DNA from: Siculibacillus sp.
GTDB taxonomy: Bacteria; Pseudomonadota; Alphaproteobacteria; Rhizobiales; Ancalomicrobiaceae
Assembly: GCA_030247555.1 (NCBI GenBank)
Contig: JAOTSD010000021.1
Coordinates: 1 to 56,592, forward strand
DNA: 56,592 bases
Direction: 5' to 3'
Shown: positions 46,109 through 53,240 of the stretch, one piece after another
How positions within the stretch are numbered: the stretch's first letter is position 1
Layout: every line of letters starts with the position of its first letter
The notes under the pieces: model-generated
Told to the model about the DNA's origin: nothing
The model's database searches: none
What the model saw: only the letters and a program-made list of their open reading frames with translations
Made by a program: the position numbers and the translations under genes

Positions 46109-46161
46109 GGTCGTGATCCTCCGAGTTGGGCCGGAGCGGTTCTCACCGCCTCCGCCGTCTC

Positions 46162-46182
46162 ACATTATGATATTCTAATGCT
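46162..46182 (-). promoter_or_regulatory. Shared palindrome, copy at dsrE-lbpA
   Basis: CATTA-N8-TAATG, perfect 5-bp arms. On the minus strand it reads GCATTAGAATATCATAATG, matching 15 or more positions of the copy at 50753. It lies 54 bases before the dsrE GTG. Confidence 0.72.
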
Positions 46183-46233
46183 ACGACCCTTCTTCGATTT
46201 CGGCGTCCGTCTTTTCCCTCTGCGACAGCCCGT

Positions 46234-47310
46234 TCAACTGGACATCGCGTTTCCACCAAACGCCGCCTCGACGGCATCGGCGAAGTCGCCGGCCCCGGCG
46301 GAGAGCAGGCCGATCTCTGCGGCGGCGAAGAAAGCTTCGATGCGCGGGCGCACCTCGTCGGGAGTCGCACCGCGCAAAGCCGCCTCGAGATCGAAGATCG
46401 TGCGCGGCGGGGTGACGAAGAAGTCGCCGGTGATCAGCGCCTCGCGGATGCGGGTCGCCGCCCCCTCGCCCTCCAGACGGACGAAGGCTTCGATGGTTCC
46501 GCCCTTTCCGGTGATGGAAGCATGCCGCGCATCCTCCGCCGGCGTATCGATTTCGGCGACGAAGGCGTCGGTGCCGATCTCCTCGTCGAAAGCGGCCCTC
46601 GCCAGTTGCTCCTCGCGAGGGGTGATGGCGCCCGACACGGTCTCGATCCCGAGGCCTTCGCGGAAGCCGGCGAGCAGCGCCTCGCGGATCGCCTCGCGCG
46701 GCGGCATGGCGTCGCCGAGCAGGCCCTTCAGCGTGGTGATGCGGGCGCCGGCGTCGTCGAGGGCGCGTTTGGCGAGCTTGGCGGCGGGCACGTTCAGCGC
46801 CTGCATCATGCGCGCCGGGTCCATGTCGGCGAGGATGGTCGCCTGATAGAACAGCGTGTCGCCGTCGAAGAAGCCGCCGGTGCCGGAGATCTTGCGGCCG
46901 TCGACCTCGATGTCGTTGCGCGGCCGGTAGCGCGCCTCGACCCCGAGTTTGGTGAGACCGAGGGCGATCGACTCGCAGATCGCCTTGGCCAGGTCGCCGA
47001 GCGAGGTGATGCCGAGCGTCGACTTGTGGAAGACCAGTTCGACGCCGAACTGGCCCTCGTCCATGTAGAGCGCCCCGCCGCCGGTGATGCGCCTGACCGT
47101 GCCGACGCCGTTCTCACGGCACCAGTCGAGGCGGATCTCCTTCGACAGCGACTGATGCCGCCCGACCAGCGCCGTCGGCGGGAAAGTCAGGAAGCGGATG
47201 GTGTCGGGAATTTCGCCCGCCTTGTGCGCCTCGATCAGCGCCGCGTCGAAGGCGATGTTGGCGCGACCCTCGCGCACCCCGGTGTCGATCACGCGGAACG
47301 TCTTGCTCAT
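46234..47310 (-). CDS. Lipoate-protein ligase sLpl(AB)
   Basis: This 358-residue ligase joins the LplA and LplB parts in one chain, as in the sLpl(AB) enzyme of sHdr loci. It transfers octanoate or lipoate, by way of the acyl-AMP, to the Lys of LbpA. Landmarks are RRITGGGALYMDEGQ (73-87), NDIEVDGRKISGTGG with catalytic Lys140, and an LplB-like C-terminal domain from about residue 255 (KGGTIEAFVRLEGE). ATG at 47310, one base after the upstream radical-SAM gene. It is the last gene of the four-gene lipoylation operon. Confidence 0.88.
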   Translation of the reverse strand: MSKTFRVIDTGVREGRANIAFDAALIEAHKAGEIPDTIRFLTFPPTALVGRHQSLSKEIRLDWCRENGVGTVRRITGGGALYMDEGQFGVELVFHKSTLGITSLGDLAKAICESIALGLTKLGVEARYRPRNDIEVDGRKISGTGGFFDGDTLFYQATILADMDPARMMQALNVPAAKLAKRALDDAGARITTLKGLLGDAMPPREAIREALLAGFREGLGIETVSGAITPREEQLARAAFDEEIGTDAFVAEIDTPAEDARHASITGKGGTIEAFVRLEGEGAATRIREALITGDFFVTPPRTIFDLEAALRGATPDEVRPRIEAFFAAAEIGLLSAGAGDFADAVEAAFGGNAMSS

Positions 47311-47311
47311 C

Positions 47312-48568
47312 TCAGGCCTCCGGCATCGTCCAGCCGAGCTGGCGGCGGATCTTGGCGCGGTCGCGCTTGTTGGGTTGGAACGGGAACGAGGCGATGTTCG
47401 ACGGCGGGCTGTCGCCGTAGGGCCGGTCGCAGGCCGAGACGTCCTCGGCGACCTTGCCCGGGCAACCGGAGGTGCGGAACGCCGTCCCCGCCTCGATCAC
47501 CGCGTCGACTTCCGCCCCCGGCAGGCCGTAGTCGATGACCCGGCCATGGTCGTCGAAGCGCATGTGCTCGAGTCGGACGTCGCGGTAGTCGATCAGGTAG
47601 CGGGCGAGCTGGACGCGGCGCCACTGGTCGCGCGGCGTCGCCGGCAGGTGGTCCATCAGCGAGCCGCTCTCCGGGTAGAACGAGAACATGTGACTGTGGC
47701 CGCCCATGTCCTTCACTCTCTGGACGATTTCCAGCATCTCTTGCTCGGTCTCGCCCATGCCGGCGATCAGGTGCACGCCGATCTTCTCCCGGCCGAAGAT
47801 GTCGGCCGCCCACCCCATCACCTCCCAATACTTCTCCCAGTGATGCGGTCCCTCGACCGTCTTGCCGCGGGTGCGCTCGAAGAGCTCGGGGGTCGCCGCA
47901 TCGAAGGCGACGGTGAAGATGTCGGCACCGAGATCCTTCAGCCGCTGCACGTCGGCCCGGGTCATGGTCGTCGGGTTCGACAGGATCGAGACGGGGATGT
48001 CGGACGGGTCGATCCGGTCGGTCCAGGTCTTCAAGACCGTCACCGTGTCCATGTCGGACTTCGGATGGGTGATCATCGAGATGCACATGCGGTGGAACGA
48101 GGTCTTCGGGCCTTGGCGCTTCACCCGGTCGACGATCTCGACCATCGGCACCGCCGGCCAGTCGACGCGGATGAAGTTGCGATCGGCGTAGTCGCGATCC
48201 GCCTCGCGGTGACGCGCCAGGCCGCAATAGGCGCAGTTGGCGCGACAGCCCTCGGGGTAGGTGAGCAGCAGATTGAGGCAATGGGTACAGGAGCAGCGAT
48301 GCATCCGGCCGCCCATCAGCCCCAGCGAGATCGCCGCGGCCGTCGACACCTGCACGTACTCCGGCGAGCGCATGTCGGGAGTCTGGATGTTGTGGTTGGG
48401 CATGTAGACGCCCTTCGGCGCCACCGCCGCGGCCTTGACGCGGCCGCCGTTCTTCGCCTCGGCCGGCGCTTCCGCCGGTGCGCGCGGTACCATCGCCTCG
48501 AAGGGGTTGAAGTCGATCGCCCCTTCCTTGGTCGGACGTGTCCTGACCGGGGTCTCGAGACAGCTCAT
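47312..48568 (-). CDS. Radical-SAM lipoyl synthase component (probable LipS2)
   Basis: The 418-residue protein has the radical-SAM motif C-x3-C-x2-C at Cys108, 112 and 115 (EGCRANCAYCGLAR). Just before it is an extra RCSCTHC motif (Cys92, 94, 97), which could hold a second Fe-S cluster sacrificed for sulfur, as in lipoyl synthases. The barrel with HLIAGMGETEQEM is biotin-synthase-like. LipS1 and LipS2 together insert the two sulfurs into octanoyl-LbpA; the assignment as LipS2 follows only gene order. ATG at 48568 overlaps the lipT stop (ATGA). The first 50 residues are low-complexity. Confidence 0.82.
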   Translation of the reverse strand: MSCLETPVRTRPTKEGAIDFNPFEAMVPRAPAEAPAEAKNGGRVKAAAVAPKGVYMPNHNIQTPDMRSPEYVQVSTAAAISLGLMGGRMHRCSCTHCLNLLLTYPEGCRANCAYCGLARHREADRDYADRNFIRVDWPAVPMVEIVDRVKRQGPKTSFHRMCISMITHPKSDMDTVTVLKTWTDRIDPSDIPVSILSNPTTMTRADVQRLKDLGADIFTVAFDAATPELFERTRGKTVEGPHHWEKYWEVMGWAADIFGREKIGVHLIAGMGETEQEMLEIVQRVKDMGGHSHMFSFYPESGSLMDHLPATPRDQWRRVQLARYLIDYRDVRLEHMRFDDHGRVIDYGLPGAEVDAVIEAGTAFRTSGCPGKVAEDVSACDRPYGDSPPSNIASFPFQPNKRDRAKIRRQLGWTMPEA

Positions 48569-49674
48569 GCGGCCACTCCTTCAGCGAGCGACACCGCGTC
48601 GAACGGGTCGCTCCAATAACTCTCCCAGGCGATCCACGATCGCTGCAGCTCATTCGGCCCCAGGCGTCCCGCCGCATGCGCCGCCATGACGCCCTCGCGG
48701 CGACGGCGGGCGCGATCGAGCGCCGGGCCGAAGAGGTCGGCGATCTCCTCGGCGTAGTCGTCGAGCGCGGCGCCGCGACCGGCGACGATCGCGACCGCCG
48801 CTTCGCCGGCCATGCGGCCGGAGACCACGGCGGAGGCGATGCCGGCGCCGGTCACCGGGTTGGCGAGGCCACAGGCGTCGCCGGCGAGCAGCACCGGCGT
48901 CGCGCCGAGCGCTCCGGTCGGACGCAGGAGTCCGCCCGCCGGGATGGCGCCGCCGGTGATGGCGCGGACGTCCCAGCCGACCCGTCCCCGGCGCACCAGG
49001 GTGGCGTGGAGCCCCTCGAGCAGGATGCGCAGCCAGCGTCGTTCCGAGGCGTCGACGCCGATGCCGAGGTTGGCGACCTCGGCCTTCGGGAACAGCCAGC
49101 CGTAGCCGCCGGGTGTCGAGGCCGAGAGAAAGATGTCGGTGGCACGATGCGGAACGACGAGCGGCACGGTGATCTGGCGGGTGTGCGACAGAACCCGGTT
49201 GACGCTGCCGATGGCGCGGCCGGCGAGCGAATGGGGGCCGTCGGCGCCGACGATCAGGCGGGCGGAGACCTCGGAACCGTCGGTCAGCCGTACGCCGCCG
49301 TCGCGGACCTCGGCGACGACCCGACCGAAGCGACATTCGGCGCCCGCGCCCCGCGCCGTCTCGACGAGGTGGGCGTCGAAGCGGGCGCGATCGACGATGT
49401 GGCCGGGCAGCGGATCGCGCCGCGGGCCGTCGCCCTCGGTGTAGCTCGCCATCGCCTCGATCGGCTGGACGACGTCGCGGGCGAGGTCGGCGACCTCGGC
49501 GCCCAGCGACAACGGCACGAACTCGGCGCACTGCACCGGCAAGCCGGCGACCGCGCGCTTGTCGAGGCCGATCACCCGCGCTCCGGCGCGCGCCGCCGCC
49601 GCCGCGGCGGAGGCTCCGGCGGGACCGAGGCCGAGGACCAGGACGTCGCAATCGGAGCCGGCGGACGCGATCAT
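48565..49674 (-). CDS. FAD-dependent oxidoreductase LipT-like (geranylgeranyl-reductase fold)
   Basis: This 369-residue flavoprotein starts with a Rossmann motif, VLVLGLGPAGASAAA, has the GADGPHS motif and the FAD-binding GDACGLANPVTGAGIA. It falls in the geranylgeranyl-reductase-like FAD family. A protein of this type, LipT, is regularly encoded between lipS1 and lipS2 and is thought to reduce or handle the lipoyl assembly intermediates. ATG at 49674 overlaps the upstream gene's stop (TGATG), which rules out the longer reading to 49887. It is third from the end of the operon. Confidence 0.8.
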   Translation of the reverse strand: MIASAGSDCDVLVLGLGPAGASAAAAAARAGARVIGLDKRAVAGLPVQCAEFVPLSLGAEVADLARDVVQPIEAMASYTEGDGPRRDPLPGHIVDRARFDAHLVETARGAGAECRFGRVVAEVRDGGVRLTDGSEVSARLIVGADGPHSLAGRAIGSVNRVLSHTRQITVPLVVPHRATDIFLSASTPGGYGWLFPKAEVANLGIGVDASERRWLRILLEGLHATLVRRGRVGWDVRAITGGAIPAGGLLRPTGALGATPVLLAGDACGLANPVTGAGIASAVVSGRMAGEAAVAIVAGRGAALDDYAEEIADLFGPALDRARRRREGVMAAHAAGRLGPNELQRSWIAWESYWSDPFDAVSLAEGVAA

Positions 49675-50732
49675 CAGGCGGCGCAGGAGGCGTGAGCCCC
49701 CTTCCCTGCGATCCGGCCCTCGCCGATCTCCTTCATCGAGCAACAGGCCATCTGTTGCTCGAATGGCCGGCCGATCATCCGCGCCACCTCGACCGCGCCC
49801 TCGGCGGGGAAGGCGATGCCGTCGAGGCCGGCCATCACCGCATAGGCGTCGGTGACGCGCTTGTGCAGGCCGGCGGGACGGGCGCAACCGAGCAACACGT
49901 CGCGATCGGGGATGCGGGCCCGACCTTCCAGGAAGATGCGGCCGATGTCGGCGGTCGCCGGCTCCACGAAGGATCCCGGCTCGGCGTAGAACGGCATGAT
50001 CACCACGAAGACCAGCGAATGGACCGGATGGCGCGCCACCATGTCGAGCGCCCTGGCTTCGCCGAGGATGCGGCCGTAGTGCAGCCCGATGACGATGTGG
50101 GGGACGACCTCCATCGAGGTCTCGGTCAGCGCCGCCAGAGTCTCCTCGAAGTCCTCGACGCGGCGGTCGAGGTGATAGACCTGCGCGATCGTCTCCTGCG
50201 CGCCGATGACGTCCATCATCACCGTGTCGACGCCGGCCGCCTCCATAGCCTTGGCCCGCACCCGATCGATCAGCGCCGAATGCAGTGCGATCTTGAGATA
50301 GGGAAAGTCGCGCTTCAGCCCCTCGATGACGGGATAGAAGCGCTCGTAACGGATCTCGTTGCGCTTGTCCGAGCCACCGGAGAGCAGGAAGCCGGAGAGG
50401 CCGCGCAGCGCGATCATGTCGCGCACCCGCCGGTCGAACTCATCCGGCCGGAGCGCCGGGATCATCGGCTTCAAGATCTCGGTGCGACAGTGGTCGCAAT
50501 CGAGCGCACAGGCCGAACCGGTGATCGAGAAGGCCGGAAAGGACCCCTTCGAACAGCTCGCCAATTCGCTCGAATCGTATTCCTTGAAGGTCGGAGTGGA
50601 GAAGCGGATCGGTGACGGGTCGTGCGAGCCCGCGCGCGCCGTCGCCGCCCGTTCCATCGCCGCGACGAGGGGGGCGTCGAAGGCGGCGTCTTCCAGAGGT
50701 TCTATCGCCGCGAGATGGTCCGACCAACCCAT
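49674..50732 (-). CDS. Radical-SAM lipoyl synthase component (probable LipS1)
   Basis: This 352-residue protein has the radical-SAM motif at Cys75, 79 and 82 (ACALDCDHCRTEIL) and a biotin-synthase-like barrel with FLLSGGSDKRNE and HIVIGLHYGRI. C-terminal Cys residues in LLGCARP, MACCSMKE and the final SCAA may hold an auxiliary cluster. Known partners LipS1 and LipS2 form lipoate on LbpA. This one is the promoter-proximal gene, so it is called LipS1 by order only. ATG at 50732 lies 20 bases after the perfect palindrome copy. The four-gene operon has overlaps or a 1-base gap at every joint. Confidence 0.82.
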   Translation of the reverse strand: MGWSDHLAAIEPLEDAAFDAPLVAAMERAATARAGSHDPSPIRFSTPTFKEYDSSELASCSKGSFPAFSITGSACALDCDHCRTEILKPMIPALRPDEFDRRVRDMIALRGLSGFLLSGGSDKRNEIRYERFYPVIEGLKRDFPYLKIALHSALIDRVRAKAMEAAGVDTVMMDVIGAQETIAQVYHLDRRVEDFEETLAALTETSMEVVPHIVIGLHYGRILGEARALDMVARHPVHSLVFVVIMPFYAEPGSFVEPATADIGRIFLEGRARIPDRDVLLGCARPAGLHKRVTDAYAVMAGLDGIAFPAEGAVEVARMIGRPFEQQMACCSMKEIGEGRIAGKGAHASCAA

Positions 50733-50752
50733 CGATCCGGCCCTCCGTGTTT

Positions 50753-50774
50753 TGCATTATGAAATTCTAATGCA
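50753..50774 (-). promoter_or_regulatory. Shared palindrome, copy at the lipoylation operon
   Basis: TGCATTA-N8-TAATGCA, perfect 7-bp arms with spacer TGAAATTC. On the minus strand it contains TTAGAA and CATAAT. This is the most symmetrical copy and ends 20 bases before the first ATG. Confidence 0.75.
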
Positions 50775-50865
50775 TCGTCGCCGGTCTCCGACCGCGAAGC
50801 AATCGGGACGAATGCTCACCGAAGTCGCGGTCAGTATCTTTCCGGCAAAGGAAAGGGATTTCCGC

Positions 50866-51975
50866 TCACGAAGCGGTGATCGTCGCGATGATTTCACGGA
50901 TTTCGGGCCGGACGGATCCGATATTTCTCGGATCTGCGAGTGTCGTCGTCCATGCCGGTTCGCGCTCGTCGTCGTCGACGAGGTCGCAGTCGAGCGCGGC
51001 GAGGCGGGCACGGGAAACCTCCGGCAGCGTCTCGGGCAGATCGAAGCCGGCGAGCCGCCCCCACAGACCGGTCCAGCATCGCGCCAAGGTCCAGGGATTG
51101 TAGCCCCCGCCGCCGAGGACGACGGCCCGCGGGGCGAGCGACACCGCCGCCTCCACCGCCTCCCAGAGGGCGACGTTGGACAGATCCATCGTCGACAGCG
51201 GGTCGCCTTTCAGAGGATCGGCGCCGCAGGTCACCACCACGGCTTGCGGCGCGAAGCGGCGGCCGATCGGTACGACCGCTTCGTCGACCAGCAGGCGCCA
51301 CTCGGAATCGTTGATGCCGCGCGGAACCGGCATGTTGCGGGCGCGCCCCTCGCGGCGGTCGCCGAGCGCACCGGTTCCCGGCCAACGGCCCTCCTCGTGG
51401 ATCGACACCGTCATCACCCGAGGATCGGCCGCGTAGGCGTCCTCGACCCCGTCGCCATGGTGGGCATCGAGGTCGACGTAGAGGATGCGCGTCAAACCGG
51501 CGTCGAGGAAACCGAGCACGGCGAAGACCGGATCGTTGAAGAAGCAGAAGCCGCTCGCCCGGTCGCGCCGGCCATGATGGGTGCCGCCGGCGGGATGGAA
51601 GGCGATTCGGCCGGCGAGCGCGAGCCGCGCCGCTTCATGGGACCCGCCGACCGATGTCGCGGCGCGCGCGAAGACTCCGGAGAAGAAAGGGTTCTCCATG
51701 GTGCCGACTCCATGCGCCGAGCGCATGTCGGCCGTGACGAGACCCGCGGAATCGGCCTTCGCAAGTGCAGCGACATAGGTCGCATCGTGGTACCGCGTCA
51801 AAAGGTCGCGCGACGCGATGGGGGATGGATGCCACCGCCCTTCGAGCCAGCCGAGATCGGCCGCCAGATCCGCCACGGTCTCGACACGGGGTATGGCCAA
51901 AGGGTGATTCCGCCCGAAGGCGGCTCGCCTGTAGATGTCGGAACCGACGAAGACCGTCTCGGAGAGATCGAACAT
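50866..51975 (-). CDS. Histone-deacetylase-fold (AcuC/class I HDAC-like) deacylase
   Basis: The 369-residue enzyme keeps every catalytic residue of the zinc HDAC fold: the His pair 133-134 (GGTHHG), zinc ligands Asp170 and His172 in VDLDAHHGDG, Asp253 in GADPLKGDP, and Tyr292 in GGGGYNPW. Bacterial relatives remove acetyl from AcsA (AcuC) or from polyamines. No acs or acuA gene is near. It lies just upstream of the lipoylation operon on the same strand and divergent from dsrE2-tusA, so action on an acyl-lysine in this pathway is an open possibility. ATG at 51975 is chosen by alignment of MFDLSETVFVGSD; upstream codons add no homology. Confidence 0.88.
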   Translation of the reverse strand: MFDLSETVFVGSDIYRRAAFGRNHPLAIPRVETVADLAADLGWLEGRWHPSPIASRDLLTRYHDATYVAALAKADSAGLVTADMRSAHGVGTMENPFFSGVFARAATSVGGSHEAARLALAGRIAFHPAGGTHHGRRDRASGFCFFNDPVFAVLGFLDAGLTRILYVDLDAHHGDGVEDAYAADPRVMTVSIHEEGRWPGTGALGDRREGRARNMPVPRGINDSEWRLLVDEAVVPIGRRFAPQAVVVTCGADPLKGDPLSTMDLSNVALWEAVEAAVSLAPRAVVLGGGGYNPWTLARCWTGLWGRLAGFDLPETLPEVSRARLAALDCDLVDDDEREPAWTTTLADPRNIGSVRPEIREIIATITAS

Positions 51976-52104
51976 GGGCGTCCACCGACTTTCCACCGGC
52001 GATGCCGATTCACCGCGGCACCGCATCGCAACATTCCATTTCCGCGACGCGATCACACTTGCGAGAACCATCACGGAGTCCTAGCACTCTTCCATCCCCC
52101 TACA

Positions 52105-52126
52105 CTAATATGCGAATATATCGAAC
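52105..52126. promoter_or_regulatory. AT-rich imperfect repeat between hdac and dsrE2, possible weak copy of the shared site
   Basis: The divergent gap has ATAT-GCGA-ATAT within a stretch CTAATATGCGAATATATCG. It shares GAATAT with the site at 46162 but lacks the full TTAGAA/CATAA pattern. It may be a diverged operator or simply a promoter element. Confidence 0.3.
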
Positions 52127-52173
52127 GAGCGCATCGAGGGAGATGCGACGAAAACAGGGAGCGAGGTCGGAAG

Positions 52174-52689
52174 ATGAGCCCGCAAGGAGACGGAGCCGGG
52201 TCGGCGAACGCCCCGAAGTCGATGACCATCATCGTCACCAAGGGAAGCCTGGATTGGGCCTACCCCCCCTTCATCCTCGGCACCACGGCCGCGGCGATGG
52301 GTGTCGACGTGACGATGTTCTTCACTTTCTACGGCCTGCCGCTGCTTCTCAAGAAGTTGGACCTGCAGGTGACGCCGCTCGGCAATCCGGCGATGAAGAT
52401 GCCGATGATGGGCATGCACATGGTGATGCCCAACATCGTCGGCATGATTCCGGGCGTCGACGCCGTGGCGTCGAAGATGATGAAGAACATGATCGCCAAG
52501 AAGGGCGTGGCCTCGATCGAGGAACTGCGCGAGATGGCGGTCGATGCCGACGTGAACATGATCGCCTGCCAGATGACCATGGATCTCTTCGAGTACAAGC
52601 TCGAGGACATGATCGGCGGCATCAAGCTCGGCGGCGCGGCGACCTACATGGAAAACGCGCTGAAGTCCGACATCAATCTCTACATCTGA
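52174..52689 (+). CDS. dsrE2: DsrE2-like membrane-associated sulfur-transfer protein
   Basis: The 171-residue protein belongs to the DsrE/DsrF/DrsH-like family, DsrE2 branch. It begins after a short tail with SMTIIVTKGSLDWAYPPFILG and has hydrophobic segments (TMFFTFYGLPLLL) that suggest membrane association. A Met-rich stretch (MKMPMMGMHMVMPNIVGMI, about 74-92) follows, and the conserved Cys132 is in NMIACQMTMDLF. DsrE2 is thought to pass sulfur to TusA. ATG at 52174 is placed by the family start. A strong hairpin separates it from tusA 82 bases later. Confidence 0.87.
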   Translation: MSPQGDGAGSANAPKSMTIIVTKGSLDWAYPPFILGTTAAAMGVDVTMFFTFYGLPLLLKKLDLQVTPLGNPAMKMPMMGMHMVMPNIVGMIPGVDAVASKMMKNMIAKKGVASIEELREMAVDADVNMIACQMTMDLFEYKLEDMIGGIKLGGAATYMENALKSDINLYI

Positions 52690-52696
52690 AAACGAC

Positions 52697-52727
52697 CGGG
52701 CGCCGGCGAGACGATCTCCGGCGCCCG
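52697..52727 (+). other. Intercistronic hairpin between dsrE2 and tusA
   Basis: CGGGCGCCGG and CCGGCGCCCG form a perfect 10-bp stem around 11 bases, starting 8 bases after the dsrE2 stop. It is probably a processing or partial termination site that sets the dsrE2:tusA ratio. Confidence 0.55.
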
Positions 52728-52771
52728 TCGAGCCTCAAGAACGAACCGTACGAACCGGGAGAAGATAGGTC

Positions 52772-52999
52772 ATGGCCGATCAGGTTCTCGACGCGAAGGG
52801 GCTCAACTGCCCGCTTCCGATCATCAAGACCAAGAAGATGCTGAAGGACGTTCCGGTCGGAGCGACGCTCGAGGTGCTCGCCACCGATCCGGGCTCGGTC
52901 GCCGACTTCGCCGCCTTCTGCCGCACCACCGGCAACGAGATGGTCGAGCAGAGCCAGGACGGCGCCGTCTACCGCTTCCTCATCCGCCGCGCCGCCTGA
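52772..52999 (+). CDS. tusA: Sulfur-carrier protein TusA
   Basis: TusA is a small cytoplasmic sulfur carrier. The 75-residue product has the CPxP motif with the persulfide Cys13 (GLNCPLPIIKTKKML) and the C-terminal VYRFLIRRA strand. In sulfur oxidizers it takes sulfur from rhodanese or DsrE2 and passes it to DsrE3 or sHdr. ATG at 52772 follows GGGAGAAG. It is co-directional with dsrE2. Confidence 0.95.
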   Translation: MADQVLDAKGLNCPLPIIKTKKMLKDVPVGATLEVLATDPGSVADFAAFCRTTGNEMVEQSQDGAVYRFLIRRAA

Positions 53000-53088
53000 A
53001 GCCGACGGAACTTCGCCGGGAACCGCCGGAACGGGCGGAAGGCGCGACGAAAATGTCGCAGTCCCTCGGCGAATGACGTCCCGCGACG

Positions 53089-53111
53089 GTCGTCGCGAAT
53101 TTCGCGATGAC
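53089..53111. promoter_or_regulatory. 23-base near-perfect palindrome upstream of fadL
   Basis: GTC-G-TCGCGA-ATT-TCGCGA-T-GAC. Only one base pair is mismatched. It is 90 bases past tusA and 130 before fadL, ahead of a TATAAT-like GATAAT at 53125. A regulator operator is more likely than a terminator because no T tract follows. Confidence 0.45.
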
Positions 53112-53240
53112 GCGGGGGATCGCCGATAATAAATTCGCAGACGACTTCGCCGGGGGGTGGAGTCGCCGAAATAACGGGGCGCGAGGGCCGCGCGTCCCGA
53201 GAACAGGGTGCCGCAGGGTGTCCGCCATCGGGGGAACAAC

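Noticed and set aside
48565-49887. Longer start for the LipT-like protein at 49887
   Set aside because: The added 71 residues are the antisense-like shadow of the upstream radical-SAM gene; the overlap start at 49674 begins at the FAD-binding domain.
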